Of a stretch of DNA of 64,000 nucleotides, positions 23,386 through 38,860 are shown piece by piece; positions within the stretch are counted from its first letter, which is position 1, and the number at the start of each line of letters is the position of its first letter. The translations under genes were made by a program, and so were the position numbers. This stretch comes from Thelonectria olida. Lineage: Eukaryota; Ascomycota; Sordariomycetes; Hypocreales; Nectriaceae. The stretch lies in assembly GCA_020736575.1 (NCBI GenBank), contig JAGPYM010000009.1, forward strand, positions 744,001 to 808,000, written 5' to 3'. Below the pieces are notes generated by a model that saw nothing but the letters and a program-made list of their open reading frames with translations, did not search any database and was not told where the DNA came from.

Positions 23386-24243
23386 CTAGGATGGGTGTTT
23401 CTCGATCAGTGAAGGGATCAGGAAGGGATCAGGAAAGTGAGGTATGGATAAATTGGGTTGGAGGCATCGAACAGGGGATGCAGAGCAGGCGAAGTCCCAG
23501 ATGAAAACCCCAACGAAGAAAACAGATGGTGGGGACCAGGGACCAGGCGTGCTTACAATAATGATAACCAGGGTCCCCAATGGCTGCCCAGACAATCCTA
23601 GTTCGTGCTCTTCGTACGGATATCGCAAAGACAGCTCGTACTGGACGAGCAGGTGGAGTGAAGGGAGTGACAGGCCCAAGTCTGTTCCCACAGAAGCCAA
23701 GGTGTAGGTAAGATACAGCACGTCAAGCCACCGCCTGCGTGTCGAACGGTTGGGTAAGGTACAGGCCTGTAAAGGACAAGGGTAAAGAGGGAGGCATGGA
23801 AAGGATGAAGTACTTCGTAGTGCATAAGTATCTTGAACTTGGGGGGCGCACAGTATGGGCTGGCTTAGGACACTAGAGTGTCTAACGTGGGTGAGCTTCT
23901 GATCCACCAAGCCGGCTGACAGGGCCTCCCTCTCCAAGGGTGTCATGGATGCGAATGGGGTCCGACTACGAAGTAGCAGACGACACCCTGGTCCAGCTCT
24001 CCTAACAGATGCAGGGTTTTTGCAGGGTTGCGTTGACGACGGGCGAGAGGGTGGGTCGACGGCGAACGCAGCCAAGTTCAACTCCAATAGTCGCGAAGGA
24101 GGAAAAGAAAAGAAACGAAGGTGACCAAAAAGCAAAGAAACAACCCACTCGCCCACGACCACGCAGGACGCGGACCGCGGAAAGCAAAACGGAGGCACCA
24201 TTGGTGAGACATATGCGGTGTTTGGCTCGCTTTTTGAGAGCAT
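23386..24243 (-). CDS. Doubtful 285-codon open frame in the gene desert
   Basis: An ATG-initiated frame of 285 codons runs on the minus strand, the same strand as the DUF2841 gene and about 1.3 kb upstream of its ATG. The translation is rich in Pro, Ser, Leu and Arg with a few hydrophobic runs (TLVIIIVSTPG, FFVGVFIWDF). It has no domain I recognise. The strand is pyrimidine-rich, which lowers stop-codon frequency, so chance opening is likely. It could be leader sequence, a very long upstream ORF, or an orphan gene. Confidence 0.18.
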   Translation of the reverse strand: MLSKSEPNTAYVSPMVPPFCFPRSASCVVVGEWVVSLLFGHLRFFSFPPSRLLELNLAAFAVDPPSRPSSTQPCKNPASVRRAGPGCRLLLRSRTPFASMTPLEREALSAGLVDQKLTHVRHSSVLSQPILCAPQVQDTYALRSTSSFPCLPLYPCPLQACTLPNRSTRRRWLDVLYLTYTLASVGTDLGLSLPSLHLLVQYELSLRYPYEEHELGLSGQPLGTLVIIIVSTPGPWSPPSVFFVGVFIWDFACSASPVRCLQPNLSIPHFPDPFLIPSLIEKHPS

Positions 24244-24875
24244 TAGGCCACTCGCTAACCAACCAACTCGTTGAACGGTTGTGGTTGGAGGTATATTGCA
24301 TCATTCGGCGGGCCTTTCTTTTCTTCTGTAACAGGCAGAGATATGGACCTTTGGGGACCTCTGCAGGCCTCAGGTCTGCAACGAGTTAGCTAGGCTCATG
24401 TGGTCTCGCCGTCTCGGAAGTAGGATATGGACGATGGACGTCTCTGATTGAATCCCTCGTTCCTCCCCGCCTGGATTTATAGACCTGAACCCAGCTCGGA
24501 GCAGCAGCGTTGTAGATACTTGGCAACCCCCTTGGCACAGAATGGCCATAGAATTCCAGAGCAGCTGATTCGGCACAATGTCGAGGGCGGGCATGTTGGC
24601 ATGGACGAGATAGAGGTGGCAGTCGCAAGATCCTTGAGCGGGGATGGCGTCCGCCGGACTGTTCTCGCACGGCAATCTAGGCTCCATCATTGAATTCGGG
24701 TCCGACAGTACCATGAGGGATGCAGAATCAGCGGATACCTAACAGCCGTGAAAGGCAAGGTACGAAGCAGGTACAGTGCCTCGTCTCGTATGGTGATTCA
24801 TAGAATCTCACCCATCAGAGCTGGTGGTCAGTTGATGGAACCCCCCCGTCAAAGCAAGGGATAGATGACATGTCA

Positions 24876-24914
24876 GCGAATCTTGTCCGCGATTCTTGTC
24901 CGCGATTCTTGTCG
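24876..24914 (+). repeat. Three tandem copies of a 13-bp unit
   Basis: The units GCGAATCTTGTCC, GCGATTCTTGTCC and GCGATTCTTGTCG follow each other without a gap. The 13-bp period and single mismatches suggest recent local duplication. Confidence 0.9.
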
Positions 24915-27900
24915 TCTCCCGATCTGTTCCCACTTGATGGGGGGGGGGAGATGCACGTCCTGTAGCAGTGCTTCATGCGTCGTTGCCCTCATTGGGGTGT
25001 CGTCTCATGTGCATAGCTTGATTTTGGATTCGTACGGTGTACTTGGACAATGTCCACAGGGCATCATGATGGTGGACGTGGCCATGGCCGGTGACCGAGA
25101 TCCGGAAGTTGGCGGGCTGGAGGGGTTGGTCAGGGCTTTGGCCTTGATGCTATGGTATGGAGTCTGAGCCAAGCAAACCACGGAGGAGGGGCGATACATT
25201 GTAATGAAGCCACGGGGCAATGGAGCCGTGAAAGGGGAGCGCCGTATGGTATCCGTGCAGTATTCGTACTTGGTAGTGTGTTGCTTGCTTGTTGGACTGC
25301 TGCTCGCTGGGGCGGGTGAGGGGCGGTGGCCTCGTGCTTCGAGCAGCTTGCTGAAAATGGTTCGAAATGCAGCGCCGGGGCGCTGTCGGCTACGGCTAGG
25401 TCAAGTGGGAATTTCGCAGAATATGCCATGGATGTGAGATCTCAGATCATTGCGAGAAATGACGGCAGGTCGCGGTGGCTGGACGGACTTCGTTCCTTCG
25501 TTCAGGCGGCCTGGACGGGCAGCGCTGGCGACTTGGTGACTTGGTGCGGGCCGGGTGTGGGTGCCTTATCCGGAAGGGCTTCAGTTCGGTCTGGCTCAGG
25601 GCAGGCACGGGCCCAAGTGCCTGCCAACTTCCATGCTTGGCGTTGCCCCCCCCCGAAATCCAGAAGTTTAGTAGGTAGCTTAGCAGGTGCCAATTACAGT
25701 GCTCACTAAAATACGGTAGTGCCGACCACGCACGCCTGGCCAATGCGGGCCGTGATGGGGCGTTCCTTCTTAACCCTATGTACTGCCTACTGTCACTGGC
25801 ACTTTCCATCTAATGGGGTGTCGTACCTAGGTACTTGCTCACCAAGTACAGTACCTTCCTTGGTCCCCCTGCCATGCCTGCCTCCCACCCACGCCTTCCA
25901 TCGAACCTGGTCTCATCTGAGAACGCCGGCAGATGCAGAAGGCTCGATGAGCCCAGCTGCCTACCTTAGTGCCGTGACCAGTCACCATCAGCGGACAGGC
26001 AGCATGTTTCGAGGTAGGTAGGTAGAAAGTACTTGGAGACTTCTTGGGCGAACTCACCTCACTTCACTCTCAGTGGTCTAACCTGAGACAAAAGGAAAAA
26101 GAAACAACAATCTCAACGGTTGAGGACCCCGTCCATCTGCGAAGGAGAATGCCCGATGTCTCCCGGATCTGACCATGTTGGGTTGTCTGTCTCCATGAAC
26201 AGACAGCCCGCAGGCGAAGCAGTCTATGAAGTAATTATAGACTATTATTTCGTACGGACACCAACTCCAGATCGGCTGTCTTCGTGCTGACTAGTTACCT
26301 TCCTCCCTTGCCTCACACGATGAGTCCGGTCCTGGAAAGCTCTGCCTCCAGCTCCTCAAGCACTCTTCATCATCAATCGACGGTGGCCCCACTAGCCTCA
26401 AATGGTCCCCCGGCGCCTCGGCTGTCAAGGAATTGACATGCTTGGAGAGCGGACTCCTTGGCGACGCGTGCGCCTACCGCCGGGACTAATTAAGGACCTG
26501 GGACCTTGACCAGGACTGGGATGAGCCATCTCCAACTCAACAATTAGGGACCAGTCAACGGCCCGCCGCTCGCCAGCCACATCAAACATCATTCACCAGC
26601 TGAGGACGAACATTGGGCGGAATCGGAAGTACGGTCGCAATAGTACTGGGGAATGCCACCATGCAGCTTTTTCCCATGGCAAAAAGTACCGTGGCCATGC
26701 AACGGGGTAGTGAGCCTGATAGGAGAATGGCCTCTATTCCATTACGATCACGAATTTCGTTCCCTTTCGTCATTCGCCTTCAGGCTTCATTGACGGAGTA
26801 CTTGTTGCTGGCCCCGTCATGGCTCCGAACTAGCAGCATCAACAGGGAGCGGGAAGCACATACCTTCTTCACACGCATATCATCAGGCCGTCTACGGATA
26901 CCATGCACACGCTTGTTCGAACTTCGTGGCAATGGTTAAACACCCCTCGCACGCGAGAGGCCCAGCACTGGACAGTGCACCGTCCACCTATGTACAAAGT
27001 ACGAAGTGATTTTGTTCCTTGAACGACCTGTGTTATTTGCGTCTTCCAGCTCGCAAGAAGATTGGTCGACTTCTCCGCCCGACTGGACAGTATCAAAATT
27101 GTCCATAGCCCATCTCCGCTTTCGGCACACCCTAACAATACCATGTCAATGCATGAGAGCCATCGGCCCCATCTGCAGAAGATTTTGTCATGACAGAAGA
27201 AAGGTTTTCTGTCCATCTGAATGTCCTGTTTCGAGCCTGACCTGATCCAACTGGCCTGATTCTGCGTCAATCATCAACCGCTCGGGTGTGCTGCCCAACT
27301 GTCTCAGGCCAGGCCTGCATAAGCACGAGGAGGAAAAAGAAAAAAGGCCGCCAGTCGCGCCGCTCGGTCATCGTCTTGTGAGAGGTTTTGCGACCCGCTT
27401 CCACACATGCTTTTTTCAGCATGGAAACTATCGAGCACTCTTGCTACGTACGTATCCAGTTCAACCGGGTAAGTCTTGTTGCTCTCTTTTCCTTGAAGTA
27501 CCGACGTATGTCTCGTTCCAAGTCTCTACCTTTGGTCTCCCTTAACGTGCCTTTACGGCTGGTTTCCGGGTTGAACCGTATATAATGCGGATGGCCTATT
27601 GTCCAGGCCGCCGAAATCCTGGAAATCTAATTTGTGCATGCTAAAGGCACAAAGAACAGAAGAAACATGGATAGTATCAACGACAAAAAAGAAAGGAAAG
27701 CTTGGCTATTTATAGTAAGCCCAGGCGGCTTTCGACACAGTGGTGAAGAGTACTAATCCATTTAGAAGGCCATGTTCCGATTAAGGTGTCAAACCGATGG
27801 GTGATGAGTGAGTTAAGCATCTCTCTTTCACCATGATGGCCGTCGTCCTGGTCCAACCGAAAGATGAGGCCACCTTCGGGTCCCCAGAAGCAATTCTGCA

Positions 27901-30660
27901 GGAAAATCCAACGAGGAAACAACACTAGGCCATTCTCTCATCGACCTCATCCAATTATCACGGTGTGGGACTCTGCGGAGCGCATTCTTTATGTACTGTT
28001 CGCGGCACGGAGTACCGAGTGCATACTGCATATCCAGTCCACCCCGAGACGGAAGGACTGTTCTATCCCCCCGCATGTCGCCTTCGCCTCACCCTCAAAA
28101 GCAAAAAAGTCTCAGGACTCAGGTGGTATTACCACAGCTTTGATCCGATTCCGCTCTTGGCCGTACGCATGCGTTATTCAACGGCCTTTTGGTTACACCA
28201 AGTCACGTTTACAAATGTGCCCCTTGGGTAACTGTTCAAAACATTGTTGATCACATGTCACACCACGTACCTTCACGTTGACCTGCACATTCGATCCCTG
28301 TAAGAAGCAGGGCACGATGACTGGGGTACGCAGTGCACTGACCCCAGGACTACGGATCGTCAGCGTTTCAATCAGCCACGCCTCCAAGTCAGCTACCAAC
28401 AAGTTATCCGTAAGTAAGTTGACGACCGACAACCAACAAGCTGTCACTGACTTGCAGCAGCAGGCCTCCTAGCTCCAGATCCTGTACTCTTGGTCAGGCT
28501 TGCCCAGGACAGGCTCTCTCTCCTTGCTGGAATACCTCCCTGGCCCTAGTCCCCCCATTCTCCCTCGGCCCACAATATTCTTCGCTATCACTATCAACAG
28601 GTGCAGGGCCATCGAGATGATCACTTTTCTCTCTCCCCCCTTCGTCACCTACCGATGTTCCAAGCAGTCGGGAGCCTTGTTCGTGTTGGACTTTACTCCA
28701 ACTAGCCTCCCCTTGACTCCCATGGATACTTTATCGAGACGACAAGGTGAGTATGGAGCGAACTATCGTGGAATTGGGTGTATGAATTGGCCCAAACCCC
28801 TCGCTACCCGGGTTCCTCTTTACGAAATTTTTGGAGTGACTAAATGGGAGCCGACTGCCGAAATGAAAGCTGTTACTGTCTTCGGTAGCCGCATCCGCCT
28901 CCCCTGCAAGAGATGCAAAGAATTGCATGGACACTTTGGATCGACGCCGATGGCGCGGTAACGGGCCTGCTCGGCTCTGAGAAGGTGTCTTGGCCGCCAT
29001 CAACCCTGGTCGGAACTCGAATTAAAAGGCCAGCCAGTCTTCTTGCCCTGCAACTTCACGCCTCAATCCACCACTATCAACATGATCACAAGCTTCAACG
29101 CGCTATCATTGGATGCATTACGAGTACCCCACGAAAGTATTTGGTGTATCGTGAGTTATTGGTCTAAGATATGTGCCACCTCCTTGATTGTTCCTAGCGA
29201 TTTGACGTGCGATACAAGAATGCTCGCCCGCCCAAAGTCACTGGCAGAGTGACATGGCGTTTCACGTGGGAGGCAGCAAACAAATCCAGCTTTCGGCGAA
29301 TAGGTAAAGTGAGGAACCCACCATCCTCTGACATTCGGTGGCCGCCCAATCGCTGCGGCGTCTTGAACGTCACTTCACTGTCAGTGTCACCGTCGCACGG
29401 CGCCGCCACAAGAGCTAGAGCTGCAGCATTGACCAGCATCAGTTAGCCCTTCAGCCAGATCCGGGGAACATTGACGCATTGGACGAAGTGCATGTGTGCC
29501 CATTCGATATCGATCACTACCTCCTCACGAGACAAGATGTCTCTTTTCTCGTTACCGCGTCACTGTATTGGTTTCCGGCAAGCTACATGTCCGGGGAAGC
29601 TTAGGGGCTTCCGGCGTCTGCGCTGGAGTTATTCCTCCTCGAAGCCTTGAGTAAGTCAACAACAATGTGAAGCCCGGAGCAAGTACTTCGTACTTCGTGA
29701 CGCAAGAGAGTGATTTTTCTGGGTCTGTAACACAAGAAGTCTTGCAAAAAGGCGCCAGTGTTGGTGGTGTAGAGCTATTTTACGCCACGGGGATTTTAAC
29801 AACGGCTCAAGTTTGATGTCCATTCGGATGGTTCCCGCCTCTGCTTCTTGCTGGAGTGGGGAGAGGGGACCTGACTACTAAAGTCTCTTCTTGTCGATCT
29901 CATGCTAATACGACTCTCCGAGAGCTTGTCTTTGTGCGACACTGCGAATTGCTCCCGCCAGGAAGCCAAGTCATGTCGGGCCGTGGTACTCCTCCTACGG
30001 AACCTCTACCACTAGTTGATACCTTGCACGAGGCTTGTGCAAGGCTCGCATGCGCGTTTGATGCTACCAAGGCACGAGGTGCTCTCCTTGTTCGGTAGGT
30101 ATCTTGTGTGTATCGGTGATGATGTGCCTTGAGAAAGAAAGCTACAGGCATGTGCCCATTCGCCGATTGCCCCAATGACGTTTGGCCGTCTCCCAACGGA
30201 GAGACAAGGCGGCCACGGCGGCCGGTTCTTCATCAACGACCGGGAGCTCAGTGCTTTTTCTCCGGGCAGTCTGGACCCTGGCCGGCAATAGACAGATCAA
30301 ATCAAGCATCGACAACCAACGGCAAGGATCAAGTGCACAGGCGCGTGAACTAACTGCATGGCGCGACTTCAAGTCTCATTATCAACAAGTGGTTCACGAC
30401 GAAGGACAGAGTTCCCAGGTACCATGAACCGTTTTCATCCCCTTTTTTTATTTGCCTTTTAAGGTTCCAGTATACAAATTTGGTTTCCGTACTTCCTGCC
30501 AATGTACATTTCCTCCGCGTTCCCCCCGGGCGAGGCGGATTCGGGATATTCCATTTATGTTGTTGGTTCTAACATTTACTAAATCAAGCCTCCTTTTCCA
30601 ACCAACAGCCGCAAGGTTTCCGGGCCGGACCGGCTTACCGTACCGTAATAGGTAGATAGT

Positions 30661-36057
<5,397 letters not shown>

Positions 36058-37212
36058 TGTCGATCGATCACTCGAAGGGGGGAGTCGGGAGGTCGAGTGG
36101 TCGATTCGATCACGGTCGGCGACAGATAAGATGGGAGGGGAAGAGGGGAGAAAAAAAAGTAGAAGAATGAGATGGTCACCTCATGCCTCGACGTAATTGT
36201 AATCCAATGCAGCAAGCAACTCAAGGCTGCGGCTAATGGCGCGTTTGGTCGTGGATCCGTGTAGGACTCCTAGTCCCGCGTAATCTGTACAGCGCTAGAC
36301 TCTAGTGCGCGCAGGTACCTCAAGCAGCTCCGTGGAGCTCTCTTTTTTTGCGAGTTGTCGTGTCTGTCTGTTTTCTTCTGGGGTTCAAATCTCTCGATGA
36401 CGCTTCCGCGAGATCGGCGTAAAGTCGGGGTCCGGTTTTGAGCAGGGGGAGGTCCAGTCCACAGCCAGATGCAAGACAGTCAGTCAGTGAGACCGAAAGG
36501 GTAAATGCGTCGGCAGGATTGGCCGGATGAGACGAGTAAACAAAAGAAATCCAAATAATAGTACTCTGATGAATTGCAATTGGGCGATGATCCGGAGCCT
36601 GTCTATCCAAGGGTCTCCCGGAGTGTCGCGGAGTGTCGCGGAGCTGATCAGTCAGGCAGAGAGAAACGTATCGAAGGAAGCGACGAGCGTTGACGGTTTG
36701 TCAGCTCATCAGGCGGTACTCCGCCGGTCTAACGCAAACTGGATCCTTTTGTCAGCTTTGTGGCGGGCCTTGTTGAACGCTTGCAGCGCGTTACAGCGCG
36801 TTGCAGCCTGTGCACCCAGCTCCCTCCAATGATGCTTGCATCGCTGATGCCCCCGGCGATAAAGCGAAATCTCCGCTTGCGTCGTCGGGACTGTAAAAGC
36901 CCAACGTCTGAATTACGTGCCCTGTATTCAAACGCTCTTTTTCACGGTCTTTTAAGCTGTCTGGGTCTTCATGGCATGATCGACGAGAGTAATCTTTCCA
37001 TTTTCCACTCTTTCAGTGTATCATTCCTATCCAAGCGGAAATACGGCCTTGCTCTATCATCTAGTCAAGTTGATCTGTGTGAAGGGCAAAGCTGTAAGCT
37101 ACTGGACCTGTAGATCCTGGCCAGGTGACCACCAGACACACGCCGACTTTGCCGATGGTTACCTAGACAAAATGCAACCCAAACAACAACCCTTTTTCTC
37201 GCCGTTTCACTC
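36058..37212. promoter_or_regulatory. ABC transporter promoter region
   Basis: This lies between the ABCC start codon and the 3' end of the DUF1749 gene on the same strand. It contains two AGCGCGTT direct repeats (36785-36792 and 36795-36802) and a duplicated GGAGTGTCGC near 36618-36640. I see no coding sequence. Confidence 0.5.
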
Positions 37213-38194
37213 TCAGTTCAGAGTCTTCAAAAATTCACCGACTCGCTTCGCGAACCACTCCTGCGCCTCTGGCTCATCGACCGTGTGGCTTGCTCCAGGA
37301 ATCAGTCCGCTCAGGGGGCTCACTAAAGAGCTTGCCGCCTGGTATCGCTTGTTGGATGCTGCCTGGTCCACCTTCTCAGGCACATACTCATCGTCGCCTG
37401 AGTGCAGAACCAGGACGGGCTTCTGGAACCTGCTCCAGAATGTCTTGACCTTCTCATCTTCCAGGTCTGCCGAGAAATAATCATCATCGCCGCTTTCGTC
37501 TATTAGCACATGCCTAGATTCAATTGAGAGGCACTCTCACCCTTTGGCAGCGAGGGACTGGAATCGGTAGGCTGAGATCGGGGCACCAAGCACAGAGGGA
37601 ATCATGTCGTTTGGCATCATATGGTCTGCTTTTCCCTCTGCAATCATCTTGGCCGCAAGCTCGAGGCTTGGCTCAGGATCAGCCATGATCAATTCGAGAG
37701 TATCTCTGTCAGAGATGCCGCCCTGCAAGATGAAGCCGTCCACCGGCTCACTGCCGTGCTTGTCGTAGTGCGTGTATTCCATGCAGTCCTATCGCCCCGG
37801 TGAGTTATTCATACCGCCACGTTGAGAAACGTAGCCAACATACCTGGCATCCAGTCGAATGGCCCATGAGCACAATCTTCTCCTTGCCCAGCCCTCGGAG
37901 GTACTTGACAAAGGCTGACGTATCGGCGACGTCGTTGGACAGGTTGGACTGCCCAAAGCCAGTGAAGGAACTCCTCATTCGAAACTCGAAGATGGAGTAG
38001 TCCAAGTCTTGAGCCTGCTCGATGAACTTTGCCAAAGGGCGAACTACAGGCACCGTGTGAGGGCCATCAGTGAGACCTCCAATGACGACGAGGGCATTGC
38101 GAGCTTTTGTGTTTCCGATTTCGTATCCACACGAGTGACGGGTTTCGGACTCGAAGGGATGAACAACGACTGTGAAAGGCCCAGAGGTAGACAT
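37213..38194 (-). CDS. DUF1749 alpha/beta-hydrolase (UPF0613; SidJ-like esterase family)
   Basis: Three exons on the minus strand, 38194-37844, 37788-37541 and 37492-37213, encode 292 residues. The introns are 55 and 48 nt. The protein has an alpha/beta-hydrolase core: strand and oxyanion region NALVVIGGLTDGPHT, nucleophile elbow MGHSTGCQ with Ser113 directly before the first splice junction, an acidic residue in VLVLHSGDDEYVP, and catalytic His in GASHTVDEPE. This is the DUF1749 family, which includes fungal siderophore (fusarinine) esterases and uncharacterised cytosolic hydrolases, so the substrate is uncertain. An in-frame ATG at 38293 would add 33 residues (MLRGLAGLYHKTSHL) resembling a mitochondrial presequence. 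I prefer 38194 because its ATG context (A at -3) is better. Confidence 0.9.
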
Positions 38195-38700
38195 GTTGAA
38201 TTTAAATTGCCGTGCGTAGAGTAGGTTGATATTGGTGTTGGTTGCAGCAAGGTGAGATGTCTTGTGATAGAGCCCGGCTAGCCCTCTCAACATGGAGTAC
38301 AGAGTTGGGCAATTTGGAGAAATTGAGCCTTGGACGGTTCACATGTTAGTATGAGCTCGCAGACATCAAAAGGAGCAACACAAGGAAGGGCCTTTTCACT
38401 CACAACTTGAAGATAGGTGATGCGACGTTTCTTCTGGGAGCCATTGGGCTGTCCCGATGAGCGGAGTAGCTCGCCAAGTTGGGATGAGGGGTGTACAGTG
38501 CGGAGGGAGCTCGCTGATGTGGGGCAATTTGCTAGCACCCAGGCTTGCTCGAGACAACTTCTACACAGTCTAAACACTGTATGAGCTCAAGGCCCCCACC
38601 ACCTCCACCTCTTGAATCCTAACTCCAAATTTGGAAGCCCCCCTCTGCCAAGCCAAGCTCCTACATAATTCATTCCTTTCCTGTCACCACTGTCAGCCTC

Positions 38701-38704
38701 ACAC

Positions 38705-38759
<55 letters not shown>

Positions 38760-38762
38760 TAT
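38701..38762 (+). repeat. (ACATAC)10 microsatellite
   Basis: About ten uninterrupted hexamer copies lie 100 bp upstream of the TTI1 start codon. It is a simple slippage repeat with no spacers, so it is not a CRISPR array. Confidence 0.95.
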
Positions 38763-38824
38763 CAGCGCCAAGCTCTCATCTTTGTTTCACGTCCTTCCGT
38801 CTTTTCTCAACTCAGACAAATACC

Positions 38825-38836
38825 ATGTCGTCATAG
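38825..38836 (+). promoter_or_regulatory. Minimal upstream ORF (ATG TCG TCA TAG) of TTI1
   Basis: It has good context (ACC before ATG) and lies in frame with, and 36 nt upstream of, the TTI1 start codon. It either acts as a start-stop-like translational control or marks an ancestral start lost through a nonsense codon. Confidence 0.6.
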
Positions 38837-38860
38837 CCTGACGAGATCCTTGGTTTCGAG

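Larger units (their letters stand above)
22109..30660. other. 8.5 kb region with no recognisable gene
   Basis: This is bounded by the 5' end of the DUF2841 gene and the 3' end of the ABC transporter. Base composition stays close to the flanking genic DNA and is not AT-rich, so I see no sign of heavy RIP. I found no domain-bearing ORF, tRNA, rRNA or transposon. It contains short tandem repeats (24876-24914), a G10 run (24939-24948), a 12-bp palindrome GTACCTAGGTAC (25823-25834) and one long open frame at 23386-24243 on the minus strand. It may be a long regulatory region or contain non-coding transcripts. Confidence 0.55.
38195..38860. promoter_or_regulatory. Divergent promoter of the DUF1749 gene and TTI1
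   Basis: These 666 bp between opposing start codons hold a (TACACA)n microsatellite at 38701-38762 and, at 38825, an upstream ATG for TTI1 followed after three codons by TAG. Confidence 0.6.

Noticed and set aside
28500..28961. 153-codon + frame in the gene desert
   Set aside because: There is no domain, no splice partner and ordinary length for a chance frame in this composition.
36361..36410. GGGGTTCAAATCT, resembling a tRNA T-arm/B-box
   Set aside because: No matching acceptor, D-arm or anticodon stem could be found at tRNA spacing.
38701..38762. Regular short repeat array, considered as CRISPR-like
   Set aside because: Hexamer units without spacers in a eukaryotic genome make this a microsatellite.
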